NCBI RefSeq assembly: GCF_007747445.1
Contig: NZ_CP036425.1
Coordinates: 2,650,175 to 2,714,174 of the forward strand
Length of the DNA: 64,000 nt
From: Poriferisphaera corsica
GTDB taxonomy: Bacteria > Planctomycetota > Phycisphaerae > Phycisphaerales > Phycisphaeraceae
Direction of reading: 5' to 3'
How positions within the stretch are numbered: position 1 is the first letter of the stretch; every line of letters begins with the position of its first letter. The notes below the pieces were generated by a model. The model did no database searches. It saw only the letters and a list, made by a program, of their open reading frames with translations, and had not been told where the DNA came from. Position numbers and translations under genes: made by a program. This document shows positions 30,218-38,594 of the stretch, piece by piece.

Positions 30218-31126
30218 ATGACCTGGTGGGAAGCCATCATCCTCGGCCTCGTCGAAGGCATCACCGAATACCTACCCGTCTCCTCCACAGGACACCTCAT
30301 CCTCACTCAAAAAGCACTCAACCTCACCGGCCCTGCCGCCAACGCCTTCGCCATCTGCATCCAAGCCGGCGCCATCATCGCCGTCCTCGGCCTCTACTAC
30401 AAACGCTTCATCCAAATGACCCGCGGCTTCTGGCTACGCCCTCTCGGCCTCACCAAATCCGCAACCCCCGATTTACAAAAATCCGACGTCGCAGGCCAAA
30501 AACTCGCTTTCAACATCATCATCGCATTCCTCCCCGCCGCCGTCATCGGCCTACTCTTCGACGACCTCATCGAACAAAAACTCTTCGGCCTATACCCCGT
30601 CACCGCCGCTTGGTTCTTCGGCGGACTCGCCATCCTCATCACTGTTTGGCTCAAAAAATTCCACGCAAAAAAACAAGGCATTTCAGCCGCGGAACTCAAA
30701 GCAGCAACCAATGCTGGCAACCCACTCGAATCACTCACCGCCCTCCACGCACTCGCCATCGGCTTCATCCAATGCATCGCCATGTGGCCCGGCACATCCC
30801 GCTCACTCGTCACCATCGTCGGCGGCCTCATCGTCGGACTCTCTGCCGCCGCCGCTGTCGAGTTCTCCTTCCTCCTCGGCGTCATCACACTCCTCGCCGC
30901 CACACTCTACAAATCACTCGATGCAGGCCCCATCATGCTTGAACAATACGGCTGGACACCCATGCTCATCGGCTCGCTCGCCGCATGGCTCTCCGCCGCC
31001 CTCTCTATCAAGTGGTTAGTCGGCTACCTCAAATCTCACGGCCTACAAATCTTCGGCTACTACCGCATCCTCCTCGCTCTCATCACCCTCACCCTCCTCC
31101 TCCTAAACCTCATCAACAACAACTAA
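30218..31126 (+). CDS. uppP: Undecaprenyl-diphosphatase (bacitracin-resistance type)
   Basis: 302 aa integral membrane enzyme recycling the lipid carrier of peptidoglycan and O-antigen synthesis. The family signatures LVEGITEYLPVSSTGHL (about 11-27) and AMWPGTSRSLVTI are intact. About eight hydrophobic helices are visible. The ATG at 30218 has AAGGA 7 nt upstream; an open frame upstream adds a non-conserved extension and is not used. With dapF it indicates an active cell-wall pathway. Confidence 0.96.
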   Translation: MTWWEAIILGLVEGITEYLPVSSTGHLILTQKALNLTGPAANAFAICIQAGAIIAVLGLYYKRFIQMTRGFWLRPLGLTKSATPDLQKSDVAGQKLAFNIIIAFLPAAVIGLLFDDLIEQKLFGLYPVTAAWFFGGLAILITVWLKKFHAKKQGISAAELKAATNAGNPLESLTALHALAIGFIQCIAMWPGTSRSLVTIVGGLIVGLSAAAAVEFSFLLGVITLLAATLYKSLDAGPIMLEQYGWTPMLIGSLAAWLSAALSIKWLVGYLKSHGLQIFGYYRILLALITLTLLLLNLINNN

Positions 31127-31157
31127 CCCTCACACCAACCTCTTCGCATCTCCCCAC

Positions 31158-31187
31158 AAAAACAAGCCCCTGACCGCCGGTCAGGGG
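31158..31187 (-). terminator. Rho-independent terminator of the SIR2-like gene
   Basis: A perfect 9-bp stem (CCCCTGACC at 31167-31175 with GGTCAGGGG at 31179-31187) has a T run on the minus-strand side (A run at 31158-31162). Confidence 0.85.
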
Positions 31188-31218
31188 ATGTCTGCAACAA
31201 TCATTCTTACTTACCCCC

Positions 31219-32295
31219 TTATACTGCCGCTTCTTGCTGCGACACACCAAACGAAACCACTTCACGCAAATACTCATATGCTGTCATTTCATTATGATCT
31301 GGCTCAATACAGATTTGACTATTTACATGCGTTACGTATTCTTCAAACATTCTTTTCACACCATACACTTCTTGCTGAGTCATACCATAGGTTGTTCCAA
31401 AAATCTGTGCTTTCGTTACACCTTTACCAAATAGTGTACGCAGATTATCTGGATGATAGGCAAACCCTAAAAATATAATCCTCTCAGCCTGAAGCATTTC
31501 ACTTCTCAAATTATCAACAAATGTCTCATCTTCATTTTTATCACCAATAATACGAATTCCATTACATGCACTTTGCAACCGGCTCACTTCTATATGATCG
31601 TTATAGGGCCAAACTCCGCTTGGGCCAACCACATCTGCAGTATGTAACCCTAAACAGCCATGCACATGTCTTATTCGAGAGGCTATAAGCGTATCTACAC
31701 CACTTTTGTTATTGCAGTAATTCATAATAACTTTACTGAAATACTGCTCTAATGACCTATCATAATTAAATGTTACAAAAAGTGGGCATTGACTTTCCAT
31801 AAAATATTTTACACTTTTTGCGCCCCCTAAATACCCTTGCATCTGCGACCAAATATATTTGTATACACTTGGACCCACATAGCTACTGTGTTCTTTATTT
31901 TGAAATTTTTGCCTCAAAAATAAATCCACCTCTTGTTCTGCCTTAATTAGTATGTGCGAAATTGCCGTCTTGCCAAGATCTTTAAAATGCTTGTTATTTC
32001 GCAAAAATGAATCTATTGAGTTGGTATCTGAATAATATATTCTTTCTCGAAATCGCTGAATTTCTTGATAATCAAAGCATAAAACTAGCAAAGCATCAAT
32101 TAAGCAATTCATTTCCAATTCAATATCATCATCACTTCTCCAATGCGACTTTACCCATTTGCCTTCGTGTAATTTGTATTCATATTCACTCTTCGCAAGT
32201 TCCTCACAAATATTATCCACCAACTCTGCCCCACTCGGAAACCCATACTGCATTGAAACACCAGCACCAAGTACAAAAACAGTCTTCTTTTGCAT
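31219..32295 (-). CDS. Solitary SIR2-like domain protein, candidate defence effector
   Basis: About 358 aa. The NAD-binding signature VFVLGAGVSMQYGFPSG is at residues 6-22. Further SIR2-like elements are PLFVTFNYDRSLEQYF, RHVHGCLG (catalytic-type His) and RIIFLGFAYHPDN. It lacks the zinc cysteines of protein deacetylases, so it belongs to the SIR2-like NADase group found in anti-phage systems. It is markedly AT-rich against the C-rich flanking genes, which suggests recent acquisition. The start at 32295 has AGGG 8 nt upstream; further in-frame starts lie at 32301 and 32310. No TIR, Argonaute or helicase partner gene is adjacent. Confidence 0.75.
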   Translation of the reverse strand: MQKKTVFVLGAGVSMQYGFPSGAELVDNICEELAKSEYEYKLHEGKWVKSHWRSDDDIELEMNCLIDALLVLCFDYQEIQRFRERIYYSDTNSIDSFLRNNKHFKDLGKTAISHILIKAEQEVDLFLRQKFQNKEHSSYVGPSVYKYIWSQMQGYLGGAKSVKYFMESQCPLFVTFNYDRSLEQYFSKVIMNYCNNKSGVDTLIASRIRHVHGCLGLHTADVVGPSGVWPYNDHIEVSRLQSACNGIRIIGDKNEDETFVDNLRSEMLQAERIIFLGFAYHPDNLRTLFGKGVTKAQIFGTTYGMTQQEVYGVKRMFEEYVTHVNSQICIEPDHNEMTAYEYLREVVSFGVSQQEAAV

Positions 32296-32406
32296 GTTCA
32301 TTGCCCTCATAAGATAAAAGAACAACTCAATTTTACTTGAGTTGCTCCATCTCACAAGCGCTTTTATATTCTCAACCACAACCTCACCACCCAGCACTTT
32401 CTAGCA

Positions 32407-33267
32407 CTAGCCACTAGCACTAGCACTCTCAAGTCCGGGGGCCACCCAAACCCCAAACGGCGCATAAACATCCTCTCCATCAATCCGCACCTGCACATAC
32501 AACCTCAAATACCCAGCCTCCTCCGGCTGCAAATGAAACTTCAACATCGGCCCGCCCCGCTCACCAATACTCTTCGGCTCCTCCCCCATCGGATGCGTAT
32601 GCGCAATCGTCTCATAATCCCCATAAAAACCCATCATATGTGCAAACGCGCCCATCACTGGCTCTAACTCGCGCATAGCCCCACCATCTCGACTCACATC
32701 CACCTCAGCCATCACTTCCTTCCCCTCAACCACCGGCCCATCAAACTTTAACTTAAACGTATACCCATCCACCTCCACTTCATGATTCACATACTCATCA
32801 ATCGCAACATTACAATCCAAACCACTTGCAAGCTCCTCTTGAATAAATCGCTGCCCACCATCTATCGGCTTCACATCCACCCACATCCGGTACCCACAAT
32901 CACTCTCAGGCGTAAACTTAAATCCATACTTCCCATCGCCCAGATACTCCGGGTGAACATGATGATAATCACTATAATTCGGATCAAGCAGCATCACATG
33001 TACCGGCTGCTCGTGCACCACCTCAAACTCACCCACATCCATCGGCTTCCCTTCTCCATCGGTCAACGTAAACACCACATCATTCAACTGATCTGGTATC
33101 AAACGCATCCCATCCCTCGTCTTAACGATAACCTCTCCACCCCCCTCCTTCTCTACCATCCCATGACCCGCATGCCCTTCTATCCCCACAGTACCTTCCT
33201 GCCCATACACCCCAACACCCAAAAACATACCAACTAACCACGCAATAGATACAAGTGTCTTTTCCAT
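32407..33267 (-). CDS. Exported His-rich protein of the metal-resistance-associated (YtkA-like) type
   Basis: 286 aa with a signal peptide (residues 5-22). The short histidine motif GHAGHG (31-36) is followed by two beta-sandwich-like halves. The first has EQPVHVMLLDPNYSDYHHVHPE and the second GAFAHMMGFYGDYETIAHTHP, the pattern seen in exported proteins encoded beside copper and heavy-metal efflux systems. No efflux gene adjoins it here. Metal binding is inference from the paired His motifs. Its stop lies about 110 nt from the SIR2-like start on the same strand. Confidence 0.65.
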   Translation of the reverse strand: MEKTLVSIAWLVGMFLGVGVYGQEGTVGIEGHAGHGMVEKEGGGEVIVKTRDGMRLIPDQLNDVVFTLTDGEGKPMDVGEFEVVHEQPVHVMLLDPNYSDYHHVHPEYLGDGKYGFKFTPESDCGYRMWVDVKPIDGGQRFIQEELASGLDCNVAIDEYVNHEVEVDGYTFKLKFDGPVVEGKEVMAEVDVSRDGGAMRELEPVMGAFAHMMGFYGDYETIAHTHPMGEEPKSIGERGGPMLKFHLQPEEAGYLRLYVQVRIDGEDVYAPFGVWVAPGLESASASG

Positions 33268-33734
33268 AGCACAATGCTATCCCGCATCGCCTCCCTGAAA
33301 CATTAATCAACCCTTAAGGTTTCCCCCAAACACACTCACCAATCCACGACCCTTTTGCGTCATCACTGACATGATTAACCATTAAACCCCTATTTTTTAA
33401 GCATTTCTTAATGCGCACCCACCAGACATCTTTCTCTCCTTACTTCTACACACTTCGTTTTCTATCTTTTGCCTATTACCTAAATTCACATCATTTGTGC
33501 TTGAGCCAACTCTTTTTCTCGATAAACTGCGGCCATGCTCAGCAACCGTAACCTGAGCATCACGATTCACGAGAGCAATACATTGACTTGCAGCAACAAA
33601 CCCCACAACTAACGAATCAAACGTTAGTAAACTCAAATCAAAAATTGAATTCAACACACAAAGCATCACAACCATGATGCCCACTTATCCCTCGCCGCTT
33701 GCCAAACGTTCAGCTCAATAGGAGATACAACATT
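33268..33734. other. Divergent intergenic region upstream of the LPMO gene
   Basis: AT-rich, about 470 nt, without a supportable gene. A 95-codon minus-strand frame at 33397-33684 lacks a ribosome site and family resemblance. GGAG at 33721-33724 serves the LPMO start. Confidence 0.5.
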
Positions 33735-34469
33735 ATGAAACTCTCACTCTGCATCACCACCGCACTAACACTCTTTGCAACCACCACCCTCGCCTTCGGC
33801 CACGGCTCAGCTATCGACCCAGCTTCGCGCGTTTGGCGCGTTCGTCAAAGCAACCCCGAACGCCCCAGCTTCCAACTCGCTCAAAACGCCGTCAATATGG
33901 ATGGCAAAAATGCCTATTACACATGGAATCAAGTCTCACAAAATATCTCAGCCGCTGTTCAAGCCGGCCTCCCCGAAGGCTTCGACTACTCACCTTGGGT
34001 GCCAGACGGCCAAATCGCCTCAGGCGGCAACCGTTCATACTCCGGCCTCGACCAAGTCTCTGACGAATGGCCAACCACACCCGCCACCGCAGGCGAAACC
34101 TTCTCCGTTGACTTCCACGCAACAGCCGTCCACGAACCCTCCGTCTTCGATGTCTGGATGACCACTGAAGACTGGGACCCCAACACTCAACTCAACTGGG
34201 ATCAAATGGAATTCCTCGGCCGAGCTGACACCACACTTCAAAACAACCACTACTACTTCGACGTTGACATCCCCGAAGACCGCTCCGGACACCACGTCCT
34301 CTGGATCGCATGGCAACGCAATGACCCCGTCGGCGAAGTCTTCTTCTCAACCTCCGATCTCATGATCGCACCATCCAACGTCCCTGAACCCGCATCCCTC
34401 GCCCTCTTCGGCGCCATCGGCATCCCCGCCCTACTCCGTCGTCGCCGTAAAGCAACCATACAAGCCTAA
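33735..34469 (+). CDS. AA10 lytic polysaccharide monooxygenase with PEP-CTERM tail
   Basis: 244 aa. Signal peptide 1-22 with a cut before His23, giving the N-terminal histidine needed for the copper histidine brace; it is followed by GSAIDPASRVWRV as in AA10 enzymes. The second brace histidine is His133 in TAVHEPSVFDVWMT. The C-terminal AA10 strand IPEDRSGHHVLWIAWQ and an axial aromatic in EVFFSTSDL (about 203) are present. Residues 216-238 form a PEP-CTERM sorting signal (VPEPA, hydrophobic helix, RRRRK) that exosortase would process. It oxidatively cleaves chitin or cellulose; substrate choice is not visible. GGAG lies upstream, a terminator downstream. Confidence 0.87.
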   Translation: MKLSLCITTALTLFATTTLAFGHGSAIDPASRVWRVRQSNPERPSFQLAQNAVNMDGKNAYYTWNQVSQNISAAVQAGLPEGFDYSPWVPDGQIASGGNRSYSGLDQVSDEWPTTPATAGETFSVDFHATAVHEPSVFDVWMTTEDWDPNTQLNWDQMEFLGRADTTLQNNHYYFDVDIPEDRSGHHVLWIAWQRNDPVGEVFFSTSDLMIAPSNVPEPASLALFGAIGIPALLRRRRKATIQA

Positions 34470-34519
34470 TCATAAGTTAGTACGAACTAAATCAAAACAA
34501 CTAAACTTCTCCTCCTCTC

Positions 34520-34546
34520 ACTGCGGCCATCTTGGCCGCAGTTTTT
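34520..34546 (+). terminator. Rho-independent terminator after the LPMO gene
   Basis: A perfect 9-bp stem (ACTGCGGCC at 34520-34528 with GGCCGCAGT at 34534-34542) is followed by a T run. Confidence 0.92.
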
Positions 34547-34947
34547 CATATTCCAAGATCAGCCGCCAAATACGTAAATCGCACCGCAATCAACCGCGCG
34601 CACAAAAACAAAACCCGCCAATTTGGCACCCTTCAAAAACTGTTCATTTCTTCGAATTCTTCACAAATCTTTGACCAAACTATCTCAAACTTCGCCATTC
34701 TTCACCTATTTCAACCCATTTCTGATTACCGTACACATCCTAACCTATGATTAGTTTTGATCCCGAACCCAATGCAAATGAACAACTTACAGGCGATACG
34801 AAATTCGATCGCGCAGAATGCGCGCACATCAATTTTCTGCAATCCCAAGCATTATCTTCGAGCGCATGAAAAAACGGTGCGCATACTTTGAAAATGGCGC
34901 ACAGTTCACTCACCAAGTAAACCTAATTATTTCGACTTGTACTAATT
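34547..34947. other. Intergenic region after the LPMO gene
   Basis: About 400 nt between convergent genes, with repeated GCGC-containing words near 34,810-34,910 but no clear hairpin set. A 40-codon frame at 34747-34869 has no ribosome site. I see nothing supportable. Confidence 0.5.
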
Positions 34948-35946
34948 TTATGGCTCAAGCAACACTTTGATAGCACCACTCTTTGCTGCCACGATCGCTG
35001 CTTCACCATCACTTAATTTCATACGCCGACTGATCAAACTGACCACATCCACCTTTTCAGCCGACAAAGCGTCTAATGCGATCGGAAACGGACCACACCG
35101 GCTTCCAATGACCTTAATCTCATTAATCACAACCGGAGATAAGTCCAGCTCCTCAAACCCATTAGATACCTGCAAATCATCATGCCGAGGCGCGACTGTT
35201 GTTTTTAAAACTATGGTCCCGCGAGGCCGCACCATCCCCATGGCAACCTTCATCCCCTCATGACTGCCCGTACAATCCACCACAATATCCTGATCCATCC
35301 GCAGCCCCACATCCTGCAGCAATCGATGCTTCACGCCCCACTTCTCACACAGCGACAATTTCTCTGGATGCTTACCAATACATCGCACCGTCGCATTGAG
35401 CTGACTCAACACCTGAGCACACAACAACCCTAACCGCCCGTCTCCTAAGACAGTTACGAATGGCCTGCCCTCAATCGTCAACTGCTGCAGAATCTGATAT
35501 GCAGCCGCTAACGGTTCAGTAAATACCGCATGATCATCATCCACATTCTCCGGCACTTCAAGCAGGTTCATCACCGGTAAGCAAAACTGATCTGAAAAAC
35601 AGCCATCCCGATTCATAATCCCCAGCACTGTCCGGTCCCGACAATGCTCACGCAAACCCGCTTTACACATATCGCACTGACCACAAACACAATTGATCGT
35701 GCCAACAACACGCTTGCCAACCCAGTGCTTATCTTCCTTATTTCCAACCGCTTCGACCACACCAACAAACTCATGCCCTAACACACCACTGTAACCCATA
35801 TAACCCTTACAAAGCTCAATGTCGGTCGAACACACACCCAGCCGTGTCGGGCGGATCAACGCCTCACCTGCTGCGGGTTTTGGGTCCGCATAGTTTGCTT
35901 CATACTTCAATCCATTGCCATCAAATACAAGTGCCTGCACGTTCAA
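34948..35946 (-). CDS. Zinc-dependent medium-chain alcohol dehydrogenase-like protein
   Basis: 332 aa, MDR superfamily. The catalytic zinc region has GVCSTDIELCKG and GHEFVGVVE; the structural-zinc lobe has CVCGQCDMCKAGLREHC (four cysteines). A Rossmann part with VTVLGDGRLGLLCAQVL is near 166-182. It is related to threonine/sorbitol dehydrogenases; the substrate cannot be named. It is divergent from nadK with about 190 nt between. Confidence 0.88.
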   Translation of the reverse strand: MNVQALVFDGNGLKYEANYADPKPAAGEALIRPTRLGVCSTDIELCKGYMGYSGVLGHEFVGVVEAVGNKEDKHWVGKRVVGTINCVCGQCDMCKAGLREHCRDRTVLGIMNRDGCFSDQFCLPVMNLLEVPENVDDDHAVFTEPLAAAYQILQQLTIEGRPFVTVLGDGRLGLLCAQVLSQLNATVRCIGKHPEKLSLCEKWGVKHRLLQDVGLRMDQDIVVDCTGSHEGMKVAMGMVRPRGTIVLKTTVAPRHDDLQVSNGFEELDLSPVVINEIKVIGSRCGPFPIALDALSAEKVDVVSLISRRMKLSDGEAAIVAAKSGAIKVLLEP

Positions 35947-36139
35947 TCCTCTTTTTTGAGCTATTCAGCCTGATTTTGGCTACGTCCGCCCTGTTTTAAA
36001 CAGTTAAGTGAGCCTGAAAGCTAAATCATCTTGTATACAATCTTTACAGCTTATAGTCGCTTGACGCAACTAGCCGATTGTATGATTATCCTTCGGCTTA
36101 TTCCTGCCATAACAACACCCCAACGGTTACAATACCTTT

Positions 36140-37081
36140 ATGACTGAGATTCACGACTTGCACAACCCACAGATTACGCACAAGCCCCGAATATTTATTC
36201 TGGCTAACCGGATTAAGCCACAAGTTGTTGAGGCGATGCACTCATTCCGACCTTGGCTGGAAGAACGAGCAGACATCGTTGCGGAGCCTGACATGCAGAC
36301 GCTGTTTCGAGAAACAGCGAGTGATTTGCCACAGGCTGATTTGGCCGTTGTTTTGGGCGGCGATGGGACGCTGCTTTCTCAAGCGCGGGCTTTGGTGGAT
36401 CTTGAGATCCCAATGATCGGGGTGAATTTTGGAAAGGTCGGATTTTTAGCTGAATTCTCGATCGCGGATTTAAAGCGGCATTGGAAGTGTATTTGCAGCG
36501 GCGCTTGCCGAATGTCAAAGCGAATGATGCTTGATGTGATGGTGTATGACGAGGGGACACCAGAATGGGGAGACGGTGACGAAACGATCATGCCGAAGCC
36601 GATTTTCAGATCGGTCTCATTGAATGATGCAGCGGTTGTCGCAGGGCCGCCATTCAGGATGATTGAGATTGAACTAGCGATTGAGCCGAAACAAACGAAA
36701 TCTTCAGCGACCACGATTAATGGCGATGGGCTTGTCGTTGCAACACCATCTGGATCAACGGCATATAACTTGGCAGCAGGAGGACCGATTGTATCGCCGG
36801 GGATTGACGGGATTTGCATCTCGGCGATTGCGCCGCAATCAATTGCGTTTAGGCCAATTGTTTTTAATGCGTCATGCGATGTATGGCTGACGCTCAAACG
36901 GGTGAACGAAGGCTCGGAACTTGTGCTGGATGGCCAAGAATCCAAACCCTTATGCACTGGCCAACAGATTTATATTCGAAAGCATGATCGTGTTCTGAAA
37001 TTAGTCCATAATCCTGACATGAACTACTGGCAACTACTTGCAAAGAAAATGCATTGGGCGGCTAGGCCATCACGTGATTGA
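36140..37081 (+). CDS. nadK: NAD kinase
   Basis: Phosphorylates NAD to NADP. 313 aa. The GGDGT motif is at residues 73-77, followed by GVNFGKVGFLAEF, and the NGDGLVVATPSGSTAYNLAAGGP segment is split only by ordinary residues. A charged insertion (about 130-150) lies in the linker. The start is ATG at 36140; SD spacing is poor, but the family N-terminus fits. Followed by a hairpin without a clear T run. Confidence 0.95.
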   Translation: MTEIHDLHNPQITHKPRIFILANRIKPQVVEAMHSFRPWLEERADIVAEPDMQTLFRETASDLPQADLAVVLGGDGTLLSQARALVDLEIPMIGVNFGKVGFLAEFSIADLKRHWKCICSGACRMSKRMMLDVMVYDEGTPEWGDGDETIMPKPIFRSVSLNDAAVVAGPPFRMIEIELAIEPKQTKSSATTINGDGLVVATPSGSTAYNLAAGGPIVSPGIDGICISAIAPQSIAFRPIVFNASCDVWLTLKRVNEGSELVLDGQESKPLCTGQQIYIRKHDRVLKLVHNPDMNYWQLLAKKMHWAARPSRD

Positions 37082-37398
37082 TTCTTCTCATACATAACCC
37101 GACAAATGCCTAATCGTTGATTAGGCATAAGCGTGCCGACCAATATCACGATTAATCGCTCTTACATGGCTTGCTCACATAAAACTGAACATTCATTTTA
37201 TACAGTACGGGCACATGGTACCGCGCATGGTGCTTAGGATTTGCCACGAAAGTATGGGGCAATTACCTGCGATATTTCCTGATATGTTCTTCTATCAACG
37301 TCAGTGTTGTGATAGCCTATGATTGTGGGAGCAATGATGTATACGAGGCATACTGATGTGACATTGAGCAGAGATAGATCAGGCACAGGAGATATGTA
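37082..37398. other. Gap between nadK and the DUF2007 gene, with a hairpin
   Basis: A perfect 9-bp stem (TGCCTAATC at 37107-37115 with GATTAGGCA at 37119-37127) may end nadK transcription, although no T run follows. The remaining 270 nt show no gene. Confidence 0.5.
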
Positions 37399-37689
37399 AT
37401 GCAAGAAAAATCGAAGTCTGGCGAAACTGTGATTTTGGTGCAAATGGAAACGGAAATCGAAGCCGCGATGTTGGTTGATGCGCTAAAAGATAAAGGGATC
37501 GAAGCGATGGCGTCGGGCGCAATTGCTTCGGGATTCAGAGCAGAAGCGCCTGGCTATGTCAATGTACTGGTTCATCAGAGTGATGTGGAACGAGCAAAGG
37601 CAGCAGCGGAAGCCTTCAGCAATGAGCATTTTAATATCGATTGGGACAATGTGGATGTGGACGCCAACTTGCCGGATGAAGACGAATAA
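37399..37689 (+). CDS. DUF2007 family protein
   Basis: 96 aa. The core VILVQMETEIEAAMLVDALKDKGIEAMASG and a second half VNVLVHQSDVERAKAAAEAF match DUF2007, a small ferredoxin-like-fold domain proposed to be signal-transducing; its function is unproven. The C-terminal tail is acidic. AGGAG lies 8 nt upstream. It is the last chromosomal protein gene before the tRNA. Confidence 0.8.
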   Translation: MQEKSKSGETVILVQMETEIEAAMLVDALKDKGIEAMASGAIASGFRAEAPGYVNVLVHQSDVERAKAAAEAFSNEHFNIDWDNVDVDANLPDEDE

Positions 37690-37871
37690 TCGAGTTCATG
37701 CCTATTCATCATCTCGCGAAAAAGTTGATCGTGGATGACGGCTCTGCGTACGAAATACGTACATTAACAAGGCCTTGAAGCGCGATTGCGTCTAGAATTG
37801 CGGTGTTCTGACTGGCAACTCCTGAGTTTTCCACGATTTATGGATCGAGGATATTGGGTGGGTGTGCGTAC

Positions 37872-37899
37872 TTGCCCTGAATAAAAATCTCGTTAAAAT
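37872..37899 (+). promoter_or_regulatory. Promoter of tRNA-Ala
   Basis: A -35 TTGCCC (37872-37877) and a -10 TAAAAT (37894-37899), 16 nt apart, lie 14 nt before the tRNA 5' end. Confidence 0.6.
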
Positions 37900-37913
37900 A
37901 TCGACTCACTTAA

Positions 37914-37986
37914 GGGGCCTTAGCTCAGTTGGGAGAGCGACTGGTTTGCAACCAGTAGGTCAGCGGTTCGAGCCCGCTAGGCTCCA
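37914..37986 (+). tRNA. tRNA-Ala (anticodon UGC), phage integration-site candidate
   Basis: 73 nt, complete cloverleaf. The acceptor stem GGGGCCU/AGGCUCC includes the G3-U70 pair that marks alanine tRNAs. The anticodon loop TTTGCAA gives UGC, the T arm has GGTTCGAGCCC and the discriminator is A73. CCA is not encoded. The chromosomal gene style ends here and a phage begins directly downstream, so the 3' part is the likely attachment site. Confidence 0.97.
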
Positions 37987-37996
37987 TTAACATAAA

Positions 37997-38027
37997 CCTC
38001 TGAATCTAAACGATTTAGGGGTTTTTT
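37997..38027 (+). terminator. Terminator of tRNA-Ala
   Basis: A 10-bp stem with two G-T pairs (CCTCTGAATC at 37997-38006 with GATTTAGGGG at 38012-38021) is followed by six T. Confidence 0.85.
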
Positions 38028-38055
38028 GATGCGCGGGGTGAGAATATATTTTATC

Positions 38056-38079
38056 TCTCGGCGCGCATCTCGGCGCGCA
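38056..38079. repeat. Perfect 12-bp tandem repeat, possible operator or integrase arm site
   Basis: TCTCGGCGCGCA occurs twice back to back (38056-38067 and 38068-38079). It sits six nt upstream of a -10-like TATACT and within about 90 nt of the tRNA 3' end, so it could be a regulator-binding site or an integrase/excisionase arm site. Confidence 0.7.
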
Positions 38080-38084
38080 AATGG

Positions 38085-38090
38085 TATACT
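38085..38090 (+). promoter_or_regulatory. -10-like box of a phage promoter
   Basis: TATACT lies just after the tandem repeat. No TTGACA-like -35 is present; the repeats occupy that position, as expected for an activator-dependent or repressor-controlled promoter. It would read toward the gene at 38206. Confidence 0.4.
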
Positions 38091-38205
38091 GTGTTCGGTG
38101 ATTATTCGGGTAACACTCTCAAATCTGGTGCAGATGTTTTGATCTGAGAACGCATTTCGCAACCCGTAAATCACTGGCTGGCAGGCGATCCGAGAAGGTC
38201 GCTAT

Positions 38206-38433
38206 ATGTCAGCGTGGACAAAACGAAACAACAAAATCAAGCCTGCCAGCTTCGCACGAAAAGCCAAGCCCGCTATCGGTTCGTCCGGTGGTGGGTCGCT
38301 TTTTGCGCGCCTAGGTAAGGGCTTGGAAGTTGCCTATTACTGGGGCGTGTTGGTGGCGGTTGGGGGTCTCGCATTCTTATTGGCAATTCTGGCGGCATTG
38401 GTTGGCGCTGGGTATCGAGGGTGTGAGAGATGA
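38206..38433 (+). CDS. Small phage membrane protein, unknown
   Basis: 75 aa. The basic N-terminal half (1-40, many Lys/Arg) is followed by one long hydrophobic segment (about 46-70). GAAGG lies about 9 nt before the ATG. Its stop overlaps the next gene's ATG by 4 nt. Function unknown. Confidence 0.6.
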   Translation: MSAWTKRNNKIKPASFARKAKPAIGSSGGGSLFARLGKGLEVAYYWGVLVAVGGLAFLLAILAALVGAGYRGCER

Positions 38434-38594
38434 GAAAGAGTGTCGGGTATATCAAAAGAGCCAGCAGCAATAAGTCTTGGTGCATTTCTAAACACAAGAT
38501 TGACCGATTTCGGCTTGAGATTGAAAGCTACATTCTGCGACGTGGCTACATGGTTGATGACATGATCGCAATTACTAGAGGGCCTAGAGTATGA
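38430..38594 (+). CDS. Very small basic phage protein
   Basis: 54 aa, basic, no recognisable domain. It overlaps both neighbours by 4 nt (ATGA junctions), which supports translational coupling and reality despite its size. Confidence 0.5.
   Translation: MRKSVGYIKRASSNKSWCISKHKIDRFRLEIESYILRRGYMVDDMIAITRGPRV

Noticed and set aside
30226-30942. Long plus-strand frame inside uppP, Arg/His-rich
   Set aside because: Out-of-frame shadow of uppP in C-rich sequence; uppP itself has full family motifs.
33397-33684. A 95-codon minus-strand frame upstream of the LPMO gene
   Set aside because: No ribosome site and no family features; composition similar to non-coding surroundings.
34747-34869. A 40-codon frame after the LPMO gene
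   Set aside because: No ribosome site, no domain, and it lies in a gap between convergent genes.
37977-38174. Minus-strand frame of 65 codons at the tRNA-Ala 3' end, possibly a truncated integrase
   Set aside because: No integrase motif (no Arg-His-Arg-Tyr pattern), and it overlaps the tRNA and its terminator.
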